DNA from: Brasilonema sp. UFV-L1
Lineage (GTDB): Bacteria > Cyanobacteriota > Cyanobacteriia > Cyanobacteriales > Nostocaceae
DNA: 64,000 nt
Reading direction: 5' to 3'
Assembly: GCF_012912105.1 (NCBI RefSeq)
Contig: NZ_QMEA01000063.1
Span: 1 to 64,000, forward strand
Positions 15,852 to 25,822 of this stretch are shown piece by piece (position 1 is the first letter of the stretch; the number at the start of each line of letters is the position of its first letter). The translations under genes were made by a program, and so were the position numbers. The notes under the pieces are model-generated. The model saw only the letters and a list, made by a program, of their open reading frames with translations, searched no databases and was not told the origin of the DNA.

Positions 15852-17470
15852 CACAATATACTGTAACTGTAGTTGATACAACAGGTAAACAAAATTATAT
15901 CTTCAGCAGCAACCGTCTACGCGAAAACATTGGAGCCTCATTTTTATTATCTCAAGCTACAAAAGAATGGGTTGAAGAAACATTAGAAGAATTAGGGGTT
16001 CCGAAAAAAAGCCAAGAAGAAGCAATAGAAATCAGTGAACTCAACGCTGAATTAATATACGCGGCTGGTGGGAATGCACTTATTGTATTTAAATCACGCG
16101 AAACTGCTGTCAGTTTTACTCGGATCTTAAGTTGGCGAGTTTTGAAAGAAGCGCTAGGAGTTAACCTCTTAGTTGCTCATGCAGAATTTGATTGGGAGAG
16201 CAACAATTTATATTCGCAAATTGAGAAGTTGAAAAAAAATGACATAGAACGTCAAAAATATGAGCGGATTCTTTCTGCTCCCCTACTAGGATTAGGTGTA
16301 ACTGCTAGTTGTAACTCAACTCAGCTTCCTGCTGTAGATAGAAGCGATAAGTACATAAAGTATGACGAGGATGAACAAACAGACAGCTATTTGATTTCTA
16401 CGGAAACCAAGCAAAAATTACAAGCAGTTAAGGAAGCTAATAAAAAGCTGCAAAAGTTTTTTGCAGAGGAAGTTGACCAAAATATTTATCAGTTTCCCTA
16501 TCGAACTGACCATTTAGGTCGCTCTAAAGGTGAATCTAGCTATGCTGCTATTGTTCATGCTGATGGTAATGGTATGGGAGACAGATTTAAGAAATATGGA
16601 GAAGGAAGAGAAAATCGAGATTACATTAATGCCATGCGAAAGTTTTCTAAAAGTGTTGACCAAGCTGGTATCAAAGCACTAAAGGCTGTTGTAGGTATTT
16701 TAACTAAATCAATTCATCAAGAAGGAAAAGTTGTAGGTCAAGTCGGAGAATTTAATTTAAATGCTAAATATTATCTTCCTTTCCGTCCTTTAGTGTATGG
16801 CGGTGATGATATTACCTTTGTTTGTGAAGGAAGATTAGGACTAGAATTAGCAGCTTTATTTCTTAGAGCATTTGAGAAACAACTTGTAGCTGATGGTCAA
16901 CCTTTAACGGCTTGTGCAGGTGTTTGCATAGTTAAAACTCATTATCCTTTTGCACGAGCGTATCAAATTAGTGAAGAATTATGCAAAGAAGCAAAGAAAT
17001 TTGTTAATAAAAAGCGAAAAAAATATGGAGTCGATTATTTTTCTGCTATCGATTGGCATTTAGCAGCAAGTGGTTTACTTGGTTCAGTGTCTGAAATTCG
17101 CAAACGTGAATATCAAATTCCGACTAATGAGAAACCTTGGAATTTAGTAATGCGTCCTCTACGTTTACAAAAGCATAGTAGCGAGTGGCGCACTTGGGAT
17201 GGTTTTACTCAAGTTGTTGAAGAGTTTAAGGAAGGAAAAGATTGGAAAGAACGCCACAACAAAGTCATGGCTTTACGGGAAGTTTTACGCAAAGCTTCTA
17301 TTGAAGCTACTCAAGAATTTTTACGTGCCTATAAATTGCCACAGCTACCCTCTTTTCCAGAGTCTAGCGGTCAAAGCGAACAACTAGCTAGAGATGGTTG
17401 GCTAAACGGAGAATGTGGTTACTTTGATGCTATTGAAGCTATGGATTTTTACATTGGATTGGGGGATTAA
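15848..17470 (+). CDS. cas10: Type III-D Cas10, HD-less, with GGDD cyclase motif
   Basis: 540 aa, short for Cas10. An N-terminal degenerate palm (YTVTVVDTTGKQNYIF, residues 4-19) is followed by a GGDEF-like palm with GGDD at residues 318-321 (LVYGGDDITFV) and an ADGNGMGDRFK segment near 240. No HD nuclease domain is present at the N-terminus, so ssDNA cleavage is unlikely while cyclic oligoadenylate synthesis is expected. It starts with an ATGA overlap to the CARF gene and abuts the next RAMP gene (TAA then GTG). It would be the large subunit of the effector complex. Confidence 0.9.
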   Translation: MTQYTVTVVDTTGKQNYIFSSNRLRENIGASFLLSQATKEWVEETLEELGVPKKSQEEAIEISELNAELIYAAGGNALIVFKSRETAVSFTRILSWRVLKEALGVNLLVAHAEFDWESNNLYSQIEKLKKNDIERQKYERILSAPLLGLGVTASCNSTQLPAVDRSDKYIKYDEDEQTDSYLISTETKQKLQAVKEANKKLQKFFAEEVDQNIYQFPYRTDHLGRSKGESSYAAIVHADGNGMGDRFKKYGEGRENRDYINAMRKFSKSVDQAGIKALKAVVGILTKSIHQEGKVVGQVGEFNLNAKYYLPFRPLVYGGDDITFVCEGRLGLELAALFLRAFEKQLVADGQPLTACAGVCIVKTHYPFARAYQISEELCKEAKKFVNKKRKKYGVDYFSAIDWHLAASGLLGSVSEIRKREYQIPTNEKPWNLVMRPLRLQKHSSEWRTWDGFTQVVEEFKEGKDWKERHNKVMALREVLRKASIEATQEFLRAYKLPQLPSFPESSGQSEQLARDGWLNGECGYFDAIEAMDFYIGLGD

Positions 17471-18139
17471 GTGACTATCTATCAACTGAAAATTAAATTA
17501 CTCAGTGATACGACTTTCGGCAGAGGGGATGGTGTAGCTGGTTTAATTGACCAGGAAGTTGAGCATGATTCCTGTGGATTTCCTTACTTGCGCGGACGCA
17601 CGCTTAAGGGTTTGTTGAGCGAAGAATGTGACAACTTAATTGCAGTTTTACAAAATGATAGTCGCGTATATTGGGAAAATCTCGCTTGTACTCTCTTCGG
17701 TACACCTGGCAGTATTCTGGGAACAACAGCAGCAATGCACGTAGGGGATGCTTGCTTACCAGATGATTTACGGGAAGCTGTTGCTTGGCAAGTTCAAGAT
17801 AAAACATTGACAAAGGAAGAAGTTCTAGAATCTCTAACTACTATCCGTCGTCAAACTGCGATTGATTCCCAAACTGGTACGGCGGACGAAGGAAGTTTAC
17901 GTTCTTTCAGAGTAGTTATACGCCAACTTGAATTCAAAGCTGATTTACTGTTTGAAACTCAACCTAGTGATGAAATGCTGTCAATTTTAGCAGTAGGAAT
18001 ACTAGCACTTCGACGTGTAGGAAGTGGACGCAATCGAGGTCGGGGACATGTGCGATGTACGCTGCATAATAATGCGGGAGAAGAAATGACACAACAGTAT
18101 GTAAATCTGTTTGGTAAAATTCCGGAGAAAGCTGCATGA
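17471..18139 (+). CDS. Cas7-group RAMP (Csm3-like)
   Basis: 222 aa with GTG start directly after the cas10 stop. RAMP/RRM fold: an N-terminal strand IKLLSDTTFGRGDG, the segment LIDQEVEHDSCGFPYLRGRTLKGLL (residues ~25-50) with acidic residues where Csm3 places its RNA-cutting Asp, and a glycine-rich loop VGSGRNRGRGHV near residue 180. Probably forms the backbone that holds crRNA and cuts target RNA. Overlaps csx10 by 4 bp. In the III-Dv system of Synechocystis a Cas7 is fused to Cas5-Cas11; here the equivalent Cas7 is a separate gene. Confidence 0.85.
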   Translation: MTIYQLKIKLLSDTTFGRGDGVAGLIDQEVEHDSCGFPYLRGRTLKGLLSEECDNLIAVLQNDSRVYWENLACTLFGTPGSILGTTAAMHVGDACLPDDLREAVAWQVQDKTLTKEEVLESLTTIRRQTAIDSQTGTADEGSLRSFRVVIRQLEFKADLLFETQPSDEMLSILAVGILALRRVGSGRNRGRGHVRCTLHNNAGEEMTQQYVNLFGKIPEKAA

Positions 18140-19776
18140 AGATAATTACTTTTTCATTGCATACTCAACAACCGCTGCTTGCTACTTCGTTTCAAGGCGA
18201 TCCAAATAGTGATGTATCTTATAGTTTTATTCCCGGTAGCATGATTCGGGGTGCAATAATTAGTCGCTACATGAAGCAGCATCAATTATCAGAGCTTGAT
18301 TTGAGCAATGATGCAGTCAAACACCTATTTTTTGATGCTAAAAGCACGCGCTACCTAAATGCATATTTGCTTAGTCAACAGGGGAAGCGCACTCTTCCAG
18401 TACCTCGTTCCTGGTTTAAGGATAAGGATGCAGAACTAAGAGATGATTCACCTGAAATAACGGTTTACGATTTTAGTGTGAATAGAGCAGATGAATTAAA
18501 AAATCCCAAGTTTGTTGGTGAAGGTTTTTGGACAACAGAACGTGGCTGTGTCAGATTCTACAAAGAAAAACGACGGATTAACATTCACAATCAACGCGAT
18601 CGCAAACAAGGACGCTCTACTCAAATCAAACGCGACCCTCAAACAAAGCAACTCAAAGGTGAAGGGGAAATTTTCCGCTACGAAGCCATTGATGCTGGAC
18701 AAACGTTTCAAGCCGTAATTTTGTGCAGTAGCCAAGACAATGCAAAATTACTGAAAGATTTGCTTCAAATATTCCCAGAACTGTGGCTAGGTGGTTCCCA
18801 GAGTGCTGGTTATGGACATACAAAAATTTCTGATATAAATTGTCACGATACTTGGAATGAAGTAAGTATTCCAATTGAAGACCGTATTGATAACGACAAT
18901 TTCACAATTACGCTGCTAAGTGACATGATTTTACGTGATGAGTGGGGACAATACGCCGTAATTCCTCCGTCAGCACAACACCAGATATCAGCATCTCTGA
19001 CAAGAGAATTAGAAAAAATTTTCGGTGTCGATGTAAAGCTTAAGCCACAAATCAGTTTTGCTAACAATACTCTAGTTGGTGGGTTTAATCGCAAATGGGG
19101 ATTACCTCTACCTCAAGTCCCAGCATTTGCAGCAGGAAGCGTATTTGTTTTTGAGAATATTTCCTTAAACTCAGAGCAGATTCAACAACTGGAAACTCAC
19201 GGGATTGGAGAACGAAGAGTAGAAGGTTTTGGCAGAGTTGTTGTGAATTGGTTAAAAAAAGTAAATTTTCAAGCAAAGCAACCTGACACAACTAGAAACT
19301 TCAGTCAGCCGACATTAAAACAAGAAGCATCACGTAGTTTAGCAGCACAAATGGCTGAAAGGCTTTTGCTCCAAAAACTAGAACAAGCTTTACAAAAGCA
19401 GCTTGGGTATCATGAGGTACAAGATAAAATCAGTAACAGTCAACTATCGCGCTTGCTATTAGTAGCAAGACAGGCTCTAACAACAGGTGATTGTGATTTA
19501 GTACTGTCACTTTTAGATAATTTACCAGCTAATGCCAGTGGTCAATTTGAAAGAGCAAAAATAGGTGCAGACAAAGATTCTCTGAAGAAAAAGCTTGATG
19601 AATGGCTGCGTAACCCTATATCTTGGATTAGCAATCCACAGGATTTAACAGTCAGGGTTGCTGAGATAGAGCGGAGTGTCACAGACGAATTTGCGAGAAA
19701 AAACAAGCTGGCTGAAAAATACACCCTGCGTCTAATTATGGCAGTTGCTAAAAAGGCAATGAAGGAGGAAAACTGA
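18136..19776 (+). CDS. csx10: Csx10 (Cas5-group RAMP) with helical Cas11-like C-terminus
   Basis: 546 aa. Residues ~1-375 are RAMP-like: SFIPGSMIRGAIISRYM near residue 30, the glycine-rich loop LGGSQSAGYGH near 218, and a second GERRVEGFGRVVVNW near 355. This fits Csx10, the type III-D Cas5 that caps the crRNA 5' handle. Residues ~390-546 are predicted almost wholly helical (LAAQMAERLLLQKLEQALQK, QLSRLLLVARQALTT), resembling a fused small subunit (Cas11). It overlaps the flanking genes by 4 and 1 bp. The Cas11 reading is inference from composition and from III-Dv architecture. Confidence 0.85.
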   Translation: MKIITFSLHTQQPLLATSFQGDPNSDVSYSFIPGSMIRGAIISRYMKQHQLSELDLSNDAVKHLFFDAKSTRYLNAYLLSQQGKRTLPVPRSWFKDKDAELRDDSPEITVYDFSVNRADELKNPKFVGEGFWTTERGCVRFYKEKRRINIHNQRDRKQGRSTQIKRDPQTKQLKGEGEIFRYEAIDAGQTFQAVILCSSQDNAKLLKDLLQIFPELWLGGSQSAGYGHTKISDINCHDTWNEVSIPIEDRIDNDNFTITLLSDMILRDEWGQYAVIPPSAQHQISASLTRELEKIFGVDVKLKPQISFANNTLVGGFNRKWGLPLPQVPAFAAGSVFVFENISLNSEQIQQLETHGIGERRVEGFGRVVVNWLKKVNFQAKQPDTTRNFSQPTLKQEASRSLAAQMAERLLLQKLEQALQKQLGYHEVQDKISNSQLSRLLLVARQALTTGDCDLVLSLLDNLPANASGQFERAKIGADKDSLKKKLDEWLRNPISWISNPQDLTVRVAEIERSVTDEFARKNKLAEKYTLRLIMAVAKKAMKEEN

Positions 19777-21251
19777 TGAGTTGTGAACGCCTCAAAAATC
19801 GCAATCAACGCCATATTATCCAACGCATTATAGTAAAAGGTACTTTGGTTTTAGATACTCCAACTTGTTTGGGAAGTGGTGATGCTGATAGCGATACTGA
19901 TTTAGTTTTGTTGCGAGACAGTAGAGAAGATAAAGCTTTACTGATGGGTTCATCTATCGCCGGAGCGCTACGAAATTATTTACGAGAGCATGAAAATGGT
20001 TATGGTGGTACAGAAGAATCTTTATTATTCGGCGGTCGGCGTACCGATGAAGAGGGTGAGCAAAGTCCTTTAATAGTAAATGATGCACTCAGCAGAGAAA
20101 ATATTAAAGCAGAACGGCGAGATGGTGTCAAAATTAATAGCGTTACTAGAACAGCCGAGGATAAAGCAAAATATGACTTAGAGTTACTAGAAGCCGGAAC
20201 AAAGTTTGACCTTTATTTTGAATTGTTGATTGACGCAGAAAAGAATAAGGAGCAATTAATTAGAGAATTAATAATTGCTCTCCAAGGATTAGAACGTGGT
20301 GAAATTTCCATCGGGATGAAAAAGCGCCGGGGTTTTGGTCGCGCTCATGTGGAAAAATGGCAAGTATGGCAATTTGATTTGCAAAAATATGATGAACTAT
20401 CTGCATGCTTAAAGTTTGAGCATTGGTCTACCGGGTTATTAATTGATTATCCTACTTGTGACAGCATTGAAAATGCTTTTGGTGTATCGCTTGATGTAGG
20501 AGAAGATAAGCGCGATCGCCTAACCATCAACGCCACATTCACCCTCGCAAGTCCCCTGTTAATTCGTTCTGGTCAAGCATCCACTGATAAAGCTCCTGAT
20601 GTTGTTCATCTTAAATCTCATCGACCGAGGACAAAAGCTTCTAATAGCGAATCAACTGAACCAAGCGAACGCAATTTAGTTTCTGTACTTTCTGGAACAA
20701 GTTTAGCAGGAGTGTTGCGCCATCGTGCTGAAAGAATTATTAAGACTCTCGAAAAAAACACAAGCATCATTGATGAAATATTTGGTTCAGATTTCACCAA
20801 GGACAAAAGTCAAAAACCAAAAGCTAGTCGTTTAGTAGTCGAGGAAAGCATCATCACAGAAACAACAGATTTAGTACAAAATCGCATTGCAATAGACCGC
20901 TTTACAGGTGGAACATATCACGGCGCGTTATTCAGCGAACAACCGATTTTTGGTAGTCAGAAAACAGAACTGAAAGTAAAACTGGAGTTGCGTCAGCCAA
21001 AAGATTTTGAAATAGGATTAATTCTGTTGTTAATTAAAGACTTATGGACAGGAGATTTACCTGTAGGTGGAACAAGCAGTATAGGACGGGGAAGATTGCA
21101 GGGAAAGGAAGTAACCATCACTCTTCAGCATTCACAGGAAAACAAAATATGGACAATTTCTCAATCTTCAAAAGATGAGCCTTTGGTTATAAATGATGCT
21201 AAGTCTTTAGAAAAATTTGTCGCTGCTTTACATGAGGAAGTAACTGCTTGA
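19776..21251 (+). CDS. Tandem Cas7-Cas7 RAMP fusion (Csm3-like)
   Basis: 491 aa containing two RAMP units. The first (~15-200) has LDTPTCLGSGDADSDTD, GSSIAGALRNYL and the glycine-rich loop KKRRGFGRAHV. The second (~245-465) has LASPLLIRSGQ, SGTSLAGVLRHR, IDRFTGGTYHGALF and GGTSSIGRGRL. Each has the Gly-Ser-(S/T)-x-x-G helix start seen in Cas7 proteins. This matches the Cas7-2x type subunit of III-D effector complexes. It probably forms two backbone positions and two RNA cleavage sites (acidic residues DADSDTD in unit 1). It starts within the stop codon of csx10. Confidence 0.85.
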   Translation: MSCERLKNRNQRHIIQRIIVKGTLVLDTPTCLGSGDADSDTDLVLLRDSREDKALLMGSSIAGALRNYLREHENGYGGTEESLLFGGRRTDEEGEQSPLIVNDALSRENIKAERRDGVKINSVTRTAEDKAKYDLELLEAGTKFDLYFELLIDAEKNKEQLIRELIIALQGLERGEISIGMKKRRGFGRAHVEKWQVWQFDLQKYDELSACLKFEHWSTGLLIDYPTCDSIENAFGVSLDVGEDKRDRLTINATFTLASPLLIRSGQASTDKAPDVVHLKSHRPRTKASNSESTEPSERNLVSVLSGTSLAGVLRHRAERIIKTLEKNTSIIDEIFGSDFTKDKSQKPKASRLVVEESIITETTDLVQNRIAIDRFTGGTYHGALFSEQPIFGSQKTELKVKLELRQPKDFEIGLILLLIKDLWTGDLPVGGTSSIGRGRLQGKEVTITLQHSQENKIWTISQSSKDEPLVINDAKSLEKFVAALHEEVTA

Positions 21252-21832
21252 AGAAACCATTATGTGAGCCTTTAGAAATTCCAGCCAATTTCGACCTCCG
21301 GAAATGGTTAGAACAACAGGCAGAAAAATATAAATTAAAATACCTGTTAGCGCACGCCGAAGATGGGGTCATTTGGGGAGAATTCCGAGATACTCAGTTA
21401 GTAACTACAGATAGCGCATTTTCTAAGTTACCTCAGTTACGTTCTTGCACTCTACAACAATGCCGTATTTTTGGTGAAAATGCAGAAGTTATGCTTTGGC
21501 GAACTGATGAAGATTTTCATGCTCGTATTATTAAGGATGACCAAGACACAGAATTTATTACCGAACACCAAATACTTTGGGGAACGCAAGCAGAAAAAGT
21601 ATCTAATGGCTTTACTTTAGTATCAGATGGTCAACAGGGTTTGCGCTACGCTGTGCCTTTAATTGATATTGAATTTGACAAGAATCAAAAATTATATCGT
21701 CCCTTGCGTTTAACTGTTCGTCACTATATTGATTATCAAGACGAAACGGGTTTAGCTCGTATTTATCTCAGTCGTCTTGCGTCACTGAAATCTGAATCAA
21801 GGAAAGTAATCGATGAAAAAGCATATTCGTAA
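21248..21832 (+). CDS. csx19: Csx19 (TIGR03984-type) subunit
   Basis: 194 aa with a TTG start overlapping the previous gene by 4 bp, and a 20-bp overlap with the next. The sequence (LRKWLEQQAEKYKLKYLLAHAEDGVIWGEF near the start, GLRYAVPL, RHYIDYQDETGLARIYLSRLA at the C-terminus) and the place in the operon fit Csx19, a type III-D specific subunit that sits near the 5' end of the crRNA complex. No catalytic motif is visible. Assignment is from length, motif memory and context. Confidence 0.75.
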   Translation: MKKPLCEPLEIPANFDLRKWLEQQAEKYKLKYLLAHAEDGVIWGEFRDTQLVTTDSAFSKLPQLRSCTLQQCRIFGENAEVMLWRTDEDFHARIIKDDQDTEFITEHQILWGTQAEKVSNGFTLVSDGQQGLRYAVPLIDIEFDKNQKLYRPLRLTVRHYIDYQDETGLARIYLSRLASLKSESRKVIDEKAYS

Positions 21833-24113
21833 AGTTGCAGAAAATCGAAAAGCGATCGCTCCATACAATTTTGTAGAACTACCTGATCAAGTAGTCACTG
21901 CACAATTAGAAAATAATGGCAAGCTATACAATAATGACCGTTACTATGTTGATAGACATACTGGCAGAATTGAATGCACTTTAACAACCTCCTCTCCTCT
22001 CTATATTCGTCGTGGATTCACACCAGAGGAATTTCAAGAACAGAGAGAAGCAAAAGATTGTCCAGATTTTTTTTACATTGATCCAGTCACTAAAAAACCC
22101 GTCATTCCCGGTAGTAGCTTACGAGGAATGCTGCGAACTTTAATTGAAATTATTAGTTATAGTAAGATTTCACAAGTATCTGATTATAAGCGGTTATTCT
22201 TTCGTGCTGTTGCAACTTCACCCGAAGAGGATTCTCTAGCAGAAGCATACAAACAATATATTCCAAGTAAAATTAACGCTGGTTATCTAAAACATGATGG
22301 AAATAGTTGGTTTATTCATCCAGCACGTAATATCGATATCAAAAGTCAATCACGTGATAGAAAAGCATCGTCAACATCATTTGCTTGGGTTAAAGAAGAG
22401 AATTTATCATCTGCTGATTTTCCGCAATTCAAGAAATTTGATGATCCAGGCTATTTACCCCAAGAGATTCCAGTCAGTTTTCAAAATATTAAAAAGCCTA
22501 AGGGAAACTATATAGCTGAAGATGTTACTGTTCCAGAAAAATACCCACTAAACCAAGGAAAATTAGTGGCTAGCGGAAACATGAAGCAAAATGATGACCC
22601 TGAGAGCGAAAGTATACGTACTTATCACTGTGTTGTATTTGCTCCTAGTTCTAATCCTAAGAAATACAAAATTGACCCAGATGCAATTGATAATTATCTT
22701 AATGCTTTAACAGAATTTCAAAAACAAACTCCTTTTGATGAAAAGTTCGGGATGTTGAAAGAAGACCGTCCTGTATTTTACTGTCAACCCGAACAAGGAG
22801 ATATAGTTACATTATTTGGTCATAGTCCTTACTTTAGAATTCCTTACTCTCCTAACGGTGATGGTAAAGCTGCTACTGTTGTAGATTTTATTCCAGAACA
22901 TTTACGAGATGATTCAGTAATTGATATTGCTGATGCTCTTTTTGGCTTTGTTAAACGTGATAAACAACCTGAAGAAATACAACAAAGTTGTGCTGGTCGA
23001 ATTTTTGTTAGTGATGCAACTTGTGTGAGTTCTTCAGATGATATATTTATGACTCAAGGTGTTATCATCCCCAAAATTCTTGCAAGTCCCAAGCCAACTA
23101 CATATCAGCACTACTTAGTTCAACCACAAGAAACTAATGCTGATAAGAAAAATCTAAAACACTACGCCAGTAAACCAAGTGAAGAAACTGTGATTCGAGG
23201 ACATAAACTTTACTGGCATAAAGGAAGTTATCCTGATATTCAACATCCAAACCCTAATGAAGCTTCAGATACTCAAACTACTCAAATTAAACCAATCAAA
23301 TCGGGTGTTCATTTTCAGTTTACCATCCACTTTGAAAACTTGAGCAATGTAGAACTAGGTGCATTAATGTGGATTTTTGATATTGCTCAAAATAATCGCT
23401 ATCGCCTCTCATTAGGAATGGGTAAACCTTTAGGTATGGGAGCAGTAAAAATAGAAAATAATTTATATCTGAACAAGCGTAAAATACGATATACAAAATT
23501 ATTCAACAATAACTACTGGGAAACAGCAGAAAGCTTAGATGATAACCCAGATTATCAGCAATTCTTTGAAAATTATATGCTTGAAAAGCTTAGACAAACT
23601 GGGGAGTTTAAAGATATCCCCAGAATTAAAATGCTTTTAGCAATGTTGAGTTGGGAGAGTCCAGCATTATTACAAACACGATACATGGAAATTAAGCGAG
23701 AGAAAAATTCATTAGATGGTGAACCCAATGAATATAAAACTCGGCGTGTGTTACCGACTCCTTTACAAGTGATGGGAATTGAATTAGAGGAAGACACTAC
23801 TCCATCTCCATCAATTTCTAGAAAGAAAAATCATGCGTCTCCTATATTAAAAGAAAATCAGCGGGTAACATTTGTCAATGGTCAGGAAGTTGAAGCAAAA
23901 GTCATTAATCTTGAAAAGCAACAGGTACAGCAAGGGAATAAAACAAAATTGAAAACTATTATTACCTATCAAATTCAAGGCTCTGACTGTAAGTCAAAAG
24001 AGGAAGTCAATAAACAAGAAGTCTCCATTTCTGTAGGAGATATAGTCACAGTCAAAATTGAAAAAGCTCAAGGTACTAGTGTTAGGAAGGTGAAAAGAAT
24101 TGAAAAATCTTGA
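21813..24113 (+). CDS. Large RAMP, TIGR03986 family (Cas7 with insertion)
   Basis: 766 aa. The RAMP core is split. An N-terminal part (~40-110) has TTSSPLYIRRGFT and VIPGSSLRGMLRTLIEI. A long insertion (~120-480) follows, and the core resumes with RLSLGMGKPLGMGAVKIE near 545, a glycine-rich loop. The last ~80 residues (ILKENQRVTFVNGQEVEAKVINL onward) look like a small OB-type beta-barrel that may bind nucleic acid. It corresponds to the Cas7-insertion subunit at the 3' end of crRNA in III-Dv complexes. Last gene of the operon, with glgA converging 68 bp away. Confidence 0.8.
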   Translation: MKKHIRKVAENRKAIAPYNFVELPDQVVTAQLENNGKLYNNDRYYVDRHTGRIECTLTTSSPLYIRRGFTPEEFQEQREAKDCPDFFYIDPVTKKPVIPGSSLRGMLRTLIEIISYSKISQVSDYKRLFFRAVATSPEEDSLAEAYKQYIPSKINAGYLKHDGNSWFIHPARNIDIKSQSRDRKASSTSFAWVKEENLSSADFPQFKKFDDPGYLPQEIPVSFQNIKKPKGNYIAEDVTVPEKYPLNQGKLVASGNMKQNDDPESESIRTYHCVVFAPSSNPKKYKIDPDAIDNYLNALTEFQKQTPFDEKFGMLKEDRPVFYCQPEQGDIVTLFGHSPYFRIPYSPNGDGKAATVVDFIPEHLRDDSVIDIADALFGFVKRDKQPEEIQQSCAGRIFVSDATCVSSSDDIFMTQGVIIPKILASPKPTTYQHYLVQPQETNADKKNLKHYASKPSEETVIRGHKLYWHKGSYPDIQHPNPNEASDTQTTQIKPIKSGVHFQFTIHFENLSNVELGALMWIFDIAQNNRYRLSLGMGKPLGMGAVKIENNLYLNKRKIRYTKLFNNNYWETAESLDDNPDYQQFFENYMLEKLRQTGEFKDIPRIKMLLAMLSWESPALLQTRYMEIKREKNSLDGEPNEYKTRRVLPTPLQVMGIELEEDTTPSPSISRKKNHASPILKENQRVTFVNGQEVEAKVINLEKQQVQQGNKTKLKTIITYQIQGSDCKSKEEVNKQEVSISVGDIVTVKIEKAQGTSVRKVKRIEKS

Positions 24114-24180
24114 CCAATACTTACATTTTCTCACCACCTTCCCCTCCACGCTCTTTCCAAGATTTAGTTGCGATACCTCC

Positions 24181-25629
24181 TCAAGACTTACTACTAGCTA
24201 CTGGTTCATCAACTTGCGCCTCCTCCTGCTGTGGCGCTTGCTCTTCTTCCTCAGGAGGTAACCCATAAATCGACCGATACAGGTTCACGTATTGCTTGGC
24301 AGATTTATACCAACTAAAGTCTTGACTCATTCCACGTTGCTGTAACCGTTGCCAGTAATCTTTGTAACGGAAACCTTCCCATGCCCGTATCATACAGGTA
24401 AATAAATCCAGTGGTTCATAACGATCAAAACAATAACCTGTACCTGCATGGTTTGTTGGATCATGATGGAATACAGTATCAACTAATCCTCCAGTACGAC
24501 GCACAATTGGTACTGAACCGTAACGCAAAGACATCATTTGGCTGATACCGCAAGGTTCAAAACGGCTTGGCATGAGGAAAGCATCGGTACCAGCATAGAT
24601 GCGACGAGCTAAGGCATCATTATATAGTAGGTAAGTTGCCATGCGTCCGGGGTAGCGCGATGCGAGTTGCCACATTTGAGTTTCGTAGTAGCGATCGCCT
24701 GTCCCCAACAAAACAAACTGTGCATCTGTATACGCCAGAAAGCGATCCAGAATATTCAATATCAAATCGATGCCTTTTTGTTCCACCAACCGCGTTACGA
24801 TACCAATCAAAAAGGCATTGCTGTTCACCTCTAACCCCACTTCTTCTTGCAAAGCAATTTTGTTTGCCTTGCGCTTATCTAAAGTATCAGCGCTAAAGTT
24901 TTGGGCAATGTATTTATCTGTCGCTGGGTCGTAAACTTCTGTATCAATACCATTGATAATACCTGACAACTTGCCGCTAATGAAGGACAATAATCCTTCT
25001 AAAGTTTCACCATAAGCAGCTGTCTTGATTTGCTCTGCATAAGTTGGGGAGACAGTATTCACTTTATCTGCAAACTGTACCGCAGCTGCCATTGTGTTGT
25101 GTCCTTGCATATACCAAGGACACCAAGTAATTTTTTCTAAATACCAGCGCCACGGACCTTGATATGCCAGGTTGTGTATAGTAAAAAGAGTGGTGATATC
25201 AGGAGACTGATGCATCCATACAGGAATCATTCCTGTATGCCAATCATGACAGTGAACTATTTCTGGCTTCCAATAATTCCAGCAAAACTCTGCTGCTCCA
25301 TTGGCGAACAATGTAAATCGCCAGCCTTCATCTTCTCCAGAGTAAATTCGCCGAGGTGAAAAGGCTGGATGTCCAAATAAATACAAGGGAACATCAGTAC
25401 CAGGCAGAACACTTTCGTAAACTGCAAAATCTTGGAACATGGCGAATCCACGCCAAATTGGCTCTTGGGGAATTTCCATTTTGTCGGGTAGAGTACCGTA
25501 GTAAGGCAAGAAGATCCGCACATCATGTCCCATTGTCCTCAAGATTTTGGGGAGTGCTCCGACAACATCACCTATTCCACCAACTTTCGCAATCGGAGCT
25601 GCTTCTGCTGCTACAAATAAAATCCGCAT
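24181..25629 (-). CDS. glgA: Glycogen synthase (GT5, ADP-glucose dependent)
   Basis: 482 aa. The N-terminal [14 protein letters not shown] (residues ~15-28) is the ADP-glucose site (KxGGL/I). [12 protein letters not shown] is near 130, and the C-terminal nucleotide-binding lobe has [21 protein letters not shown] with the catalytic EPCG Glu. The final 25 residues are Glu/Gln-rich ([13 protein letters not shown]), a non-conserved tail. It extends alpha-1,4-glucan chains in cyanobacterial glycogen storage. It ends 68 bp from the last cas gene in convergent orientation. Confidence 0.95.
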   Translation of the reverse strand: MRILFVAAEAAPIAKVGGIGDVVGALPKILRTMGHDVRIFLPYYGTLPDKMEIPQEPIWRGFAMFQDFAVYESVLPGTDVPLYLFGHPAFSPRRIYSGEDEGWRFTLFANGAAEFCWNYWKPEIVHCHDWHTGMIPVWMHQSPDITTLFTIHNLAYQGPWRWYLEKITWCPWYMQGHNTMAAAVQFADKVNTVSPTYAEQIKTAAYGETLEGLLSFISGKLSGIINGIDTEVYDPATDKYIAQNFSADTLDKRKANKIALQEEVGLEVNSNAFLIGIVTRLVEQKGIDLILNILDRFLAYTDAQFVLLGTGDRYYETQMWQLASRYPGRMATYLLYNDALARRIYAGTDAFLMPSRFEPCGISQMMSLRYGSVPIVRRTGGLVDTVFHHDPTNHAGTGYCFDRYEPLDLFTCMIRAWEGFRYKDYWQRLQQRGMSQDFSWYKSAKQYVNLYRSIYGLPPEEEEQAPQQEEAQVDEPVASSKS

Positions 25630-25822
25630 GATAATCTGTGTTCCCTCGATTCTGCCTAGGTTATAGTTCCATTACTCGTAGGGTAATGCCCCACACAGAG
25701 AGTGTTGGTGCGCAGTGCCCACCCTACAATCTAACCACATATACTGGTCGTGGGAAAGCTCAACCAGTGATTCAGTTATCAGTACACAGTGAATCACTGA
25801 TAACTGATAACTGATAACTGTT

